A stretch of 64,000 nt of DNA from Phellopilus nigrolimitatus (taxonomy: Eukaryota > Basidiomycota > Agaricomycetes > Hymenochaetales > Hymenochaetaceae), in NCBI GenBank assembly GCA_021029095.1, contig JAJOHG010000099.1, positions 38,427-102,426 on the forward strand. The letters are read 5' to 3'. Both the position numbers and the translations under genes were made by a program. Shown one piece after another: positions 12,773 through 22,814 of this stretch; position 1 is the stretch's first letter, and the number at the start of each line of letters is the position of its first letter. The notes below the pieces were generated by a model. It was given only the letters and a program-made list of their open reading frames with translations, was not told the DNA's origin and made no database searches.

Positions 12773-13970
12773 TTTGGGCCTCAGTCAAGAAGATAATTGC
12801 CTGGATGTATGAAGCTGGGTGAAAACGACAAGGGAGCACACGGTGAGCTGAGAGCGGGCGAGTGTGGCGAAGCGAGTCCTGATGGAGATTGTATCGACTG
12901 TAATGAAAATCTCGTCCTTGTATTTGGATAAGATCCTTATTGAATCAGTCAGGAATAGTATCACTCGCGCGAAGTGTATTGCGACTGGCAGAACGCAGGT
13001 GCACTGTCCTGAGGATCGCGTATCAGGATATCAAGCGATGTAAACGAAACGCCGACAGGTTCTATTCAACATCAGGCCGCGGAAGTATATGTCGCAGTCC
13101 ATCTCAGCGTGTAGTTCCCAAACACCATCTGCAGGCGAGTAGACAAGTCAAGCAAGCGCAGTCAGACACAGAGCGAAAAGGTACCGCAGGCCAGACCAAG
13201 TACGAGCCCCCAGTCAGGAGTGTTAGCCCGTCTTCTACTGTATAAGGTTTCCACTTGTCGTATAGACGGAGGTAAACATGTCGGAAGGAGATCATGAAGA
13301 ACTTGATGGAATCGAAACGGACTTCATAATAGGTTCAGGAAGGAAGAGAGCTCGAGCGCTGATGGCGTGTCAGAACGCGGAACGAAAAGATGAAGGAAAC
13401 ACAGCTGAGTTTGTTTGATCGCTTAGAGCGCCTGGTCCGTGCGCGCTCGTCGTTCGTATAAGACGCTGCCATAGACAAAATGAACAACTCATACTTACCT
13501 TGATGGCGCATTCCCCTTCATGTCTTGGGAGTGCGGGCCATTGGGGCCTCCCATAGCACGGCGACCATGTCCTCAGGGGGCGTCTTTGGTTTGTATGCGG
13601 TTTATGCTGCATGCACTGTCTCAATATTTTCCAGTCCCTTTTCGGCCCTCGGGCTGGGAGGGCTCTTCTTTTTTTGGTTTCTGAGCGGCTCTAACCCTAA
13701 CCATATTAATATTGTATCTACATGTCAAGTAATAAACTAGCTTATGTACTCTGACCTGATCATCGACAATAGCACTGCTATACTGCTAGTAGCTACCTGC
13801 TGGAGCAGACCGCCGACCACCGTGTCGCCCGGGTGGCACCGCTCAGCACATCTCCTCTTAAACTTCTGTCAAAAGATTTCATCCTGACAAGAAAATTCTG
13901 TCTGGTTTACGACTATCACGACACCCATGGCTCATCAGTAGAGTCGCCACATCGTACACGACAGCTCTCG

Positions 13971-14927
13971 ATGTCGATGCGAAATGACTACCAAAATGCG
14001 GACGGCGAGCTTGCAGACGACCTCGAGCGGTCCATCTTTATCTTTCCCAATCCTGGATCTGAGTCGAGCCCGTCAAGCCCTCTGTCCATCGCGACGGACG
14101 TGAGCTTTCCTTCGGACTCTGCGATGACGACGGCAACTAGAGGCCGGAGGGGAAACAGTCTGAGTACGGACTGGGAAGCACTCTCGCCTCGTAGCGTCAG
14201 CGTGGACTCTTCCAGTCTGCGTTCGCCGCTCGTCGAGATTTGGGAAATGTCTTCAGTCGAGAACGCGGAACCCGGCGCGAACGCAGACGACATGGGCACT
14301 ACGGAGCTCGAGGCGGCTGTCGAGCGTGCAGGTCGGAAGGACGCGCTGGTTCTGCACGGATCGCAGCGGCGGTACCCGCTGGGCAGGCAGCCGTTCCCGA
14401 ACACATTCACCTACGTTGATGGGCGATTTCAAATTCGAGGTCGGGAGCGAACGGAGAGCCTCATCTCAGCTGTTGACGGGGAAGACAGCTCTCCGCACGG
14501 CCGTATGAAATCGGCATCCGTGTCTAATCCCTCATCTTTCCAACGGTCGCATTCTCACCGTCTCCCGCTGCTCTCATTCTTCTCCTCGTTCTTCTCAATC
14601 GACGACTCGACATTGCATCTCCTCACGCGTCCTCCGCATCCCCTCGCGTCTCCCCTTTTCCAAGGCGCGCGGCTCCAGTCGGGTGACGATGCCGATACCA
14701 TGCTCAACGACAAGCACATACTTTTCAGCTCTTCGGAGATGGCGAGCCTGAAGGAAGGCGTCGAGGCTGCGACCGACCCTTCTGTCACTCCACATAACAT
14801 ATTTGCGCTGCCTCTGCCTTCTCTAACGTCGCTTCCATCCCTGCCCTTCGCGTGCATGTGGTATCTTGTGAATGGTGCATACAGCGCCCCGAAGAGAATG
14901 TGGGTGGGGACTCGACATCAGGCTTAA
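13971..14927 (+). CDS. Serine-rich protein of unknown function (arm 1 copy)
   Basis: Nearly identical to the minus-strand gene at 32239-33237. I do not recognise a family. The protein is Ser/Pro-rich, with DLERSIFIFPNPG, ELEAAVERAGRK, a PFPNTFTYVDGRFQI block, a Phe/Ser-rich stretch and the tail MWVGTRHQA. Seven bases present in arm 2 are absent just after the shared ATG at 13926, so that ATG runs into TAG at once. The next in-frame ATG (13971) gives about 318 residues. A 9-base indel (GSQ absent in arm 2) also separates the copies. It may still be expressed from the internal start, or be partly inactivated. Confidence 0.55.
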   Translation: MSMRNDYQNADGELADDLERSIFIFPNPGSESSPSSPLSIATDVSFPSDSAMTTATRGRRGNSLSTDWEALSPRSVSVDSSSLRSPLVEIWEMSSVENAEPGANADDMGTTELEAAVERAGRKDALVLHGSQRRYPLGRQPFPNTFTYVDGRFQIRGRERTESLISAVDGEDSSPHGRMKSASVSNPSSFQRSHSHRLPLLSFFSSFFSIDDSTLHLLTRPPHPLASPLFQGARLQSGDDADTMLNDKHILFSSSEMASLKEGVEAATDPSVTPHNIFALPLPSLTSLPSLPFACMWYLVNGAYSAPKRMWVGTRHQA

Positions 14928-15205
14928 GCTCATGCATCATCTTTAAAAAAGACTCCCCAGCTCGTTTCTACGTCTTACAGCCACGCAGACACTTCTAGCA
15001 TACACCATATGTTCGGATTCGAACTGTTATAATACTTCGCTCACTGTATACTACTACTCTGTTTGTACGATATAATAATAACATGTATGCGATATCTAGT
15101 ACAGCGCCGGTCTGGGATGTTAGACTTTGATGAAACCAACAAAACATGTTATGTTATAGTTGGGGGAAGAACACAAAAAAGTAGAGGAAATGAGTGAGAA
15201 AACAA

Positions 15206-15301
15206 TGACTCAGCCAGGAATTGAACCTGGAACCATCTGTGAACTCGACGACCACATCAAACTATGTTAGACAGATATCATAACCGCTAGACCACTGAGT
15301 C
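15206..15301 (-). tRNA. tRNA-Val (AAC) with intron
   Basis: Reads on the minus strand from GACTCAG to CTGAGTC plus discriminator A. Acceptor, D, anticodon (TCTGT/ACAGA) and T (CCAGG/CCTGG) stems all pair. The loop CTAACAC gives anticodon AAC. An intron of about 23 nt follows position 37. Exons are identical to those of the copy at 31840-31934, but the intron differs. It sits at the outer end of arm 1. Confidence 0.93.
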
Positions 15302-16231
15302 ACGTAAAGTAAATAAATATATTACATAACATATCCGTTAAGGATGCCTCGGATGCTTCCCTCTTCCCTAGCTTCGTGTCGAAATATTTTTTGTGTTCAT
15401 CAGTTCTGCGTATCATCAGTGACATCGAAAAGCTGGGCGCATTTGATTCACTCGCGCTCAAAGCTTCAATCTCACACCGTTCAATTGAGGATGATGTCGC
15501 TCCGAATCTCGTACATGTAAAATGATACCCCCATGTGGCTCATCCCTGAACTCTACATATGCTAAGTAAAATATTTTACTATACGAAAATCTCCCGGACA
15601 GTCAAGGAAGATCAAGATATGGTATACTTTGTTCGATCTCGCTCCTGCGTGAGCCAGAAGATGTAGCAATGACCGCTGTTGCGTTATACCAGAGCTTCTT
15701 TGCTGTATTGAGAAGTACGTATGTACATGTAGCTTTAGTTCTCGGCATGATTTAGACCTGACAAAGAGCTTTGAGTAGTGCCGGCCTGGAAGACATAGCT
15801 TATATAGAAACGGGGACGAGTGATTCTGCAAATCTGACCTACGGTCAGAGCAAAAAAAACAAAGGAAATTTATTCCCTCTATTTACAGTATCGTCGCTGA
15901 GACTAAGTGTATGCTCGAGCGCAACGAGATCATACTCCGTATTTTCAGAAATCATCAAAAAAAAAAAAATGCGCGTATTATCGGACCAATAAATGAGATG
16001 ATCTACAAATACTGAGACAACTGCGACGGGGCTTTATCCTTCGGCGATTATAAAACATCTAGTAAGAAAAACAGCGTATATGCATGTCTACGGCACACAA
16101 AAATCACAGGGAAATTAAACGTTCAAAACCTTTAGAATTTCGTGAGTTCGTCGTGTTAAAAGCTGATTCGGAAGTTGGATACGAACAATATCATCGTGAG
16201 CCGCGTCCAGAATGCAACTTTCCCGAGCTCT
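15302..16231. other. Intergenic, no gene seen
   Basis: AT-rich spacer outside arm 1 with short A runs (e.g. near 15958). Short open frames occur on both strands without splice or start context. Nothing recognisable. Confidence 0.45.
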
Positions 16232-16718
16232 CTATCCGCTTGTCGAGCGGATCATCGTTTGACGTCCGACGCGTGAAGCTACTCGAAGTAGAAGTGCGTT
16301 GAGCAGAGTGAGTGGAGGAGAGGAGGTCCGGGTCGCCTGAATCGGGACTGCGACAACGCCACCACCGAATCCGTAAGACGATGAGAGCGCACCGAAAGCT
16401 TGCTCGTAGTTCTTCGGCGTCGGAGCCGGCGTCGATTTTGACGACGTAGCAATGGTGGAGACGGTAAGGGTTTCCTGTGAGTCGATGGACGAGCGCCGAG
16501 AGCTCAAGTCTGCGTCAGGTGATGACGAAAGGGGGCTACGCGGCTTCCGTACGCAAAACGCGCGAGAGGGAGAATGTCGAAGATGAAGAAGCCTTCGGCT
16601 TCGAAGGAGTGGCGTGTTTGGGCTTGGGCTTAGGCTTTGGCGGCGCCGTGCTGTCCATGATACCGTACACGTCCTGGACGGCGAATGGGGTGGGGTAGTC
16701 ACGATAGATGAGAGGCAT
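16232..16718 (-). CDS. Small YG-motif protein
   Basis: Two exons, 16718-16553 and 16509-16232, joined across a 43-nt intron (GTACGG...GACGCAG), give 147 residues starting MPLIYRD. The first half is Pro/Lys- and Ser-rich. The second carries PKNYEQAFGALSSSYGFGG, followed by VPIQATR and an amphipathic helix (LLNALLLRVASRVGR). This order (motif, PIPVHAI-like block, basic helix) is shared with the genes at 36047, 38596 and 46669. Function is unknown. It is divergent from the PRMT3 gene. An upstream in-frame GTG extends the frame but lacks an ATG, so I chose 16718. Confidence 0.62.
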
Positions 16719-17618
16719 AGAGGTAGACGTAGAAGTAGTGGTGCTCGTGCTGATAGTCGAAACGAGAATGGTGGGCACTGAAGTTGTTTAAACTGGGTTG
16801 GTTGCTTGTTCTTTGCATCGCGTCGCGTCAACGCTTTATACGCGTTCAGCACAGCCAATGCGGCTGCGGCTGCGCTGAACATATCAGTGACTCGATCGAC
16901 TAACCTAGGTCGTTTCAAAGACTGCGGTGCTTAAGATCTAATCATAGTTACATACCGATCAAATAGGTGTGATTGTTGCGGGAGCGCATCTCGCGGACCG
17001 CCTTTGGCGGCTCCGGATTGATCGTAACTGACCATTTTCGGTAAGAAAGCGTAACCCAGCTCGTCGACGGAGATGAATTTAGAAATGACTCACGAGTTGT
17101 TCTATGTAACACGGGATTAAAAGCCCGCTGCCCAGCTCGCAGTGGCATTGGTAGCCAGTGACTCCTGAGTTTTCGCTCAGAAAATCGGTCTCGAGTTCGC
17201 CGGTACCGTACTCAAGACTATGACGATCTTGTGAAGCCTTAGTGTTTCAGTTGGTTGTTGATCGTCACTATAACTCGGGTAGTTATATGTCTAAGAGTTG
17301 ATCAAGTAGCGCTTGTGAAAGGTCTACCGTGAAGGAGGCTGTGCTAGATTTGAAAATTGATTTGGTTTCGTATGTTTATGAGGAAAGACGTTCTCACGAA
17401 TACAGCAGTTTGTTCCGTTCAACTCGAGTTCGACAGATCCCAAGCATTTTTAGAGGAGCTCAATCTATGCTGCATCGTGCAACGAGCTAGACGTTCATCT
17501 CATTCTCAGGTTTGAATGCTTGTACAAAAAATCAAATTCACTTGGCCTCAAAAGTGTTGCTGTAAAAGTCGGATCCTTTCAATTCGTGTCGGAACCTCAG
17601 CTATAACGTGCTTCTGAG
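16719..17618. promoter_or_regulatory. Divergent intergenic region of YG-motif gene and PRMT3 gene
   Basis: About 900 bases between two divergent starts, presumably holding both promoters. A minus-strand frame around 16800-16918 is extended by alternative starts only. No RNA gene or repeat is recognised. Confidence 0.35.
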
Positions 17619-19737
17619 ATGAGCGTCCATAAACTCCCTGGGTCGACGAACGAGCTCGAGAAGGCCCAAGCTCGTCGCCATCGTGCAGACGCTTCGGAAG
17701 ACGAAGGTCCTCCCCTTTCCGACTCTGGCGACTCTTCCTCGACTGGCGATGATGATGACGAGAACTGGGACGACTGGGTGTCTGACTCGCAGAATAAAAG
17801 GCCATGCCTGTCCTTGTTTGATGGCTCTGAGCAGTCCAGCGCGGCGGCTGCACTTGCCTATGACAAAGAAAAGTTTAGCGTCGACTTACAAGCACTGATA
17901 GAACGTTTGGGTCTTGATTTCCACAGACGTGCACGTCTGATAAATTACATCCGCAAGGAGAAGCCAAGCGCCGTCGAAGTCAGCGCATTGACCGGGGAGG
18001 AGCCACTCTTCACGTCCGACGACTACCTCATTCCCGTTATTGAGGATGACCCATTGTTGCAGCTCGGATCGGGCGAGTGGTCCGATTCAGATTCCGAAGT
18101 AGATGCAAACACGACGGACAAGGACAAAGTGATTCGCAGTCTTTCGAGCAAGCTCGCGCGGGCGAAAAAAGATTTTGTCGACTTTAAATCTCTCGTCGAG
18201 AAACAATTTCGGGTCACGGAAGTTACTCAGGCGCTGAAGGAGGATACGGCCGGGCCGTCGTTGTCGACGGAAGGGACTGTAGTTAAAAGGGACGATGACA
18301 CCCACTACTTCGACAGCTATGGGGTCAATGGTGCGTGTGTGCCTTTTCGCTTGTAAACCATAGTCTCAATAAACGCGAACAGAAATACACTGTGTTATGC
18401 TTCGTGACACGGTACGAACATCAACTTACGCATCGTTCATCATGAACTCGCCGGATCTCTTTCAAGATGCCATTGTGCTTGACGTAGGCTGTGGAACGGG
18501 AATCCTGTCGCTCTTTGCTGCTCGCGCTGGCGCGAAGCGGGTTTTTGCCGTCGATGCAAGCGAGAATATCGCACAAAAGGCTAGGAAAATAGTCAAGGCC
18601 AACGATCTTGACGATGTTATCACGTATGTGCGCTTATCCATGTTGCCGCGCTTTTGCTCATCTTTTTGTAGCGTAATAAATGGCAAAGTGGAATCTATCA
18701 CGCTTCCAGACGGTATCACACACGTCGACGTTATTGTCTCCGAGTGGATGGGATATGCTCTTCTATACGAATCTATGCTCGACTCAGTCCTCGTCGCGCG
18801 CGACCGCTTTCTCAAGCCGAAGACCTTCGAAGACCGCGGCCGAGAAGAAAAGGGGAGAAGGAGAAAGGTGGCGTGCTAGTTCCAAGCCAAACACGCATGC
18901 TCCTGGGATTATGCTCGGCAAGCGAAGCTTTCAAGGAGAGGGTAGAATTTTGGTCAGACGTATACGGATACGACATGACTGCGATGACTGACGGTGTCTA
19001 CGACGAGGCGGTTATCGACATTGTCGGGCCCGAGACGATGCTCAGTGACTCGGTTATCATTAAGGTGACTTTATTTACTGAACTTTATACTCGCTGGCTT
19101 ACCCGGCGCAAAAACAGGATATCAATATCGGCACCGTCACACCGAAACAGCTGTCCTTCTCCGCGCCGTTTGAGCTGCGCGGAACGACTGCCCGACACAC
19201 CGTCGCGCATGCGCTTCTGCTGTATTTCGACGCATTCTTCAGCATGGATGGTGCGCAGGTCTCTCCAGAGACACAGGCACATGCGTCGAGGGAAGGCGAG
19301 GCGATCCTCGCGGAGGTGTGGCGCGTCGGCTCGCCGAGCCGCAGGCGCTCCCCGTCTGCACCTCCGTCCCCCGCACGCGCAGAGCGCCTGCGCCGCGCGA
19401 GCAGTGTCAAAACGAAGGAAAAGGTAACGGTGAAGAGTTTCACGACAGGCCCCCAAAGTATTCCGACACATTGGAAGCAAACGCTGTTCCTGTTGCGGGA
19501 GCCAATCGTTGTGCACAATGGTACGTCCCCGGGCGCTCAGTTTGTCAACATTGACACCTTATGGGCGATGTGATAGGCACGGTCGTCTCGGGTACGTTCC
19601 ACTGTCGCAAGAGCGAGGACAATTCGCGAGAGCTTGATGTGGAAATTCATTACGTCGTTCGGAATTTGGACGGCGACAGCGTCGACACCGCTCCTGGCGG
19701 GAGTGCGATGATTGTGCAGTCATACAAAGTGCGATAG
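17619..19737 (+). CDS. PRMT3-like protein arginine N-methyltransferase
   Basis: SAM-dependent methylation of arginine, in other species on ribosomal protein S2. Five exons: 17619-18330, 18383-18623, 18672-19064, 19118-19520 and 19577-19737, about 636 residues. The acidic N terminus leads to the PRMT3 zinc-finger-like region (CLSLFDG ... LGLDFHRRARLINYIR), where only the first zinc-binding Cys is obvious. Catalytic core: LDVGCGTGILSLFAARAG (SAM motif I), FAVDAS, the double-E loop SEWMGYALLYESML, and the THW loop PTHWKQ. Between FLKP and GGVLVPSQTR there is a purine-rich extra stretch of about 47 nt (18821-18867) that breaks the frame; no GT-AG intron fits it. I treat this as an indel within a lineage-specific insertion. 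Confidence 0.9.
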
Positions 19738-20806
19738 ACCTTGAAGCTTAAACCCCGGAAGTGGTTCCGAATGTGAGCTTGCGTTCTCGTGTTTTTCTCG
19801 GAAGAGTTCCTTGACAATCAATTTCTTCAATCGTCGATTCAGTCGTGCGGCGACACTTAAAAAAAGTAGATTCTGTCTGTTGCGGTGTCCTGATACACAG
19901 CATCGCGAAATACGCGGATCTTCAAATTAGTGCAGGTGAAACGATTAGTGACGGTTAGAAGACTCGCGGAAGGTGCGGTTTGCAATGGTTGTGTATGAAG
20001 TCTGAGAATCAGATGAGTGGGGAATAAAAGAAATGGATGTGTTGTACAATGCGGGTGAAGAGGCGCGAGCGACCCTGCATCCTGTTTACTAATACGTTAT
20101 TTTGTCTAGTTGCTGCGTGTCTGATGCGCCTTGCAGAAAAGTATATTGCTGGATCCGCATACTTTCCGAAAGTCAGACGTGCCTTAAATATCTGCTAGGA
20201 GTCGGTAACTATACTCTGAAGAATGCTGTGTTCTCGGCGTCGATTCTATGCACATCTCGACGCTCAGCCAGTAAATGTGGGAAATGCGCAAGACTTTCTG
20301 GCTTATCATGTTAGGTAAGCCGTAAGTATTATAGCGCACTCGAAATCATGGACTGACAATGGCTCGTTCTGTCGACCGAAGACGTGTCAGAACCAGGTGC
20401 ATCCTGATCTCCGAGCAAACTTGAGCGCCGGCTCAGGCAGCAACAGCTCCAGATCCTCCTAGCTGTCGCGCTTGGAATTCGTACGGAGGCTCTGTACCGG
20501 GCACCTAGTCCATCTAATCCTTTATAAACAAATTCGGCCATCGGAATTCGTTGACACCATTGTGCAAAATCTATCACCGTGTCTGGAATTCGTACGGAGG
20601 TTCTGTACTGGGCAATTAGCCCTTTGTGTTGTGAACGAATTCGGTCATCGGAATTCGTTGACACCATTTTCAAAAGGTACCACCGCTATACCGACTATTA
20701 AATAAAATCTATTTCGAGGATGCATAAAAGGCGCGAAAGTGGATTAGGATGCATATTAACATCCGACGATTCAGAGTTGCCTGCGCATAATTCTCTTCGA
20801 CGCAGC
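19738..20806. other. Intergenic with a local tandem duplication
   Basis: Two units of about 111 bp repeat at roughly 20474-20584 and 20585-20680. Each begins GGAATTCGTACGGAGG and contains CATCGGAATTCGTTGACACC. No coding exon or RNA gene seen. It lies just upstream of the small gene at 20807. Confidence 0.55.
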
Positions 20807-21157
20807 ATGGCCAACTATCCTTCCAGTGACGCAGACTCCGTTTGTAATCAGCCGCTCATACTCAACTCCCAGCCGGAACAAAAAAATTACGAGGCCGCAG
20901 CAGCTCACTTGATGTCTCTATATGGCTTCGGTGGGCCTGTTGGTCAGCCGAGTCCTCTACTATCAGTGAAGAGGAAGGAAAGGAAGCGCCAGGATAAGAG
21001 CAAAAAGGGCCATGGTAACGAAGAGTGAGCCTTTTTCTTGCGTTTCCTATGCATAATTGTATACATGAACTGATTTTTCCCCTTCATTTTCTCCGCGGAT
21101 GTTTCTTTCAGTACAATGAAAGCATCGGAAAGCACAAGCAAAGAACAAAATGCTTGA
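20807..21157 (+). CDS. Small YG-motif protein, Lys-rich tail
   Basis: Two exons, 20807-21024 and 21112-21157 (intron GTGAGC...TTTCAG), 87 residues. It contains QKNYEAAAAHLMSLYGFGG followed by a Lys/Arg-rich tail. It is a tandem paralogue of the gene at 22096 (shared NQPL, motif and basic tail) but ends SKEQNA rather than with a CAAX box. Function is unknown; the splice site follows the same phase as in its paralogue. Confidence 0.6.
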
Positions 21158-22095
21158 ACACAGTGTACATTTCGCGGTAGGCGTGCTTGTGCAATACATC
21201 CGAGGATTTTCTAATTGACGACTCTTCCCTTTATGGTTGGTAACAGAACACTTTATCTCATTTCTTCACTATTTCCCTGATTCGAAGCTGTCTTCCGCCA
21301 ATGTCGATAATAGGGCACTTGTGAATATATAATCCCCTTTCGGCTTGTATTCTAGTACGGATACAGAGGCCGCCTTCATTTTTCGTTTATATACGGGCTT
21401 GCACTTCAAGTTGCGTGCTACATGTGGCATTTCATTTATACTTGTGTCTCGAGAAGGTCCTTATGCACTCCTCCGAATAAACAGGACCGTAGTCAGGGCT
21501 ACGTGGACGCAACCAATTTTGAGTGACGTAGACGAATTCGATAACAGTGTGGCTCGCGAGCGCAGCGCGACACATGCGGCGTAGTCGACATTTCATCAAA
21601 ACGCAGTCGCACAGCTAATTCTCATGATCAACACTGACTTTGTATCCACATACACGTACATAGTTATCCACGGGCGCGCATCACCAGAGGAAGCATGATT
21701 GACCTTGTCTTTGTTTCAGAGAAACGCATCGTGACTCGTGTAGGGGGATCATGCCTCGCAACCGACAAATGTCTGACTCGAGCCTGCCTGTGCCTGCTGA
21801 GATACCATCCCTTTACAGCAAGGTATGGCCAACGCCTGAAGGCTTAAACGATTTATTGCAGCTTCTCTGATATTGGGTCCGATACCTCCTGCCGCCATCC
21901 TGGACCCGGTTTACAAAGACTTTTTTATTTTGAGCTTGCGCTCCATCTCTGTAAACGTGTCTTCTACCAATATAAAATCCAAAGACATGCACTCTGGTTT
22001 GACAGAAACTAGTACCCCCAGCTATCGCCAGCTCTTTTCGCCTGTCAAATTCAGTAACACGCATCTCTCATACACTGTTCACATACCTGTCTACG
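21158..22095. other. Intergenic, no gene seen
   Basis: Spacer between the two tandem small genes. No repeat, RNA gene or convincing exon found. Confidence 0.4.
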
Positions 22096-22575
22096 ATGTC
22101 ATTTCCCGGAGACGATGCAGCTTCCACCAGCAATCAGCCGCTCGTCCCCAAAGCATCCGAGCCAAAGGACTACGAGGCCGCTGCTGCATCCTTGATGTCT
22201 ACCTACGGGTTCGGAGGCACTATGCAGCCCAATTTCAAGCAGTCAAACAAGACGAATGACAAGAAGACCAAAGGGTAAGCATGTTGATCGATATCTTCCC
22301 CTAGACTTTCTCTGACATTGGTTCTTGCACAGTCAGCTCAAGCCGAGTGCAGGTGAAAATGAGTCAGGAAACTCGTCGTGAGTGCCCGCCCCCTCGCAAT
22401 GTCTTCACGCTCCATTTTGTCGTACCCACTATTTTACCCCAACCCTTACATGTATTTCCCACCTTTATCTCGTCTCCCAGCGCCAGCACTTTTCGCGCAT
22501 ATTTCTTTATTGATATTTAACATCCCCAGGACCGGTTCTGCGACAAAGTCCAAGACCAACTGTGTCATTATTTGA
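22096..22575 (+). CDS. Small YG-motif protein with C-terminal CAAX box
   Basis: Three exons, 22096-22274, 22333-22377 and 22530-22575 (introns GTAAGC...GCACAG and GTGAGT...CCCCAG), 89 residues. The N-terminal half has EPKDYEAAAASLMSTYGFGG. The tail is Lys/Ser-rich and ends ATKSKTNCVII, a canonical prenylation box preceded by basic residues. A final Ile favours geranylgeranylation by general knowledge of CAAX enzymes. The mature product would be a membrane-tethered peptide or small protein. It could be compared with basidiomycete mating pheromone precursors, which also end in CAAX, but its internal motif is not one I associate with them. No receptor gene lies nearby. Confidence 0.65.
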
Positions 22576-22814
22576 TAAATGTTCTCATCTGCAACGAAGA
22601 CGCAATGTGTATCTCAATGTTGTAAACTTAACGATGTTGTAAACGTATACCACTTTTCTCGTTGCGTGCTTGTAGCCCTAGACTTGAAATTCTACAAATC
22701 TGTCCTTCAATAAGCTCTACCTTATAAATCAAAATACGACGCGGCATGATAGTTACGCAGATAGCCTCAGAACGTCCGTCAATACAATTGGCATCGTAAT
22801 GTACGTCTCTCGCT

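Larger units (their letters stand above)
10830..15301. repeat. Inverted duplication, arm 1
   Basis: About 4.5 kb matching, in reverse complement, 31840-37990. It starts about 40 bases after the GH92 stop codon and runs through a repeat unit (10964-12049), a decayed YG-motif gene, a serine-rich gene and a tRNA-Val gene. Similarity is very high over the serine-rich gene and weaker near the tRNA end. The arm carries the empty target site of the transposon found in arm 2 (around 13766). Spacer between the arms is about 16.5 kb. Confidence 0.88.

Noticed and set aside
12369..12839. Long minus-strand frame beginning MLPCRFHP
   Set aside because: Shadow frame of the YG-motif gene: the motif-encoding frame overlaps it and is the one shared with the 38596 gene.
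13690..13703. CTAACCCTAACC, telomere-like hexamers
   Set aside because: Fewer than three units, and duplicated at 35069 as part of the arms; not a telomere.
22096..22575. Mating pheromone precursor
   Set aside because: The CAAX end fits, but the length, the YG motif shared with non-CAAX paralogues and the absence of an STE3-like receptor argue against it. Kept only as an alternative.
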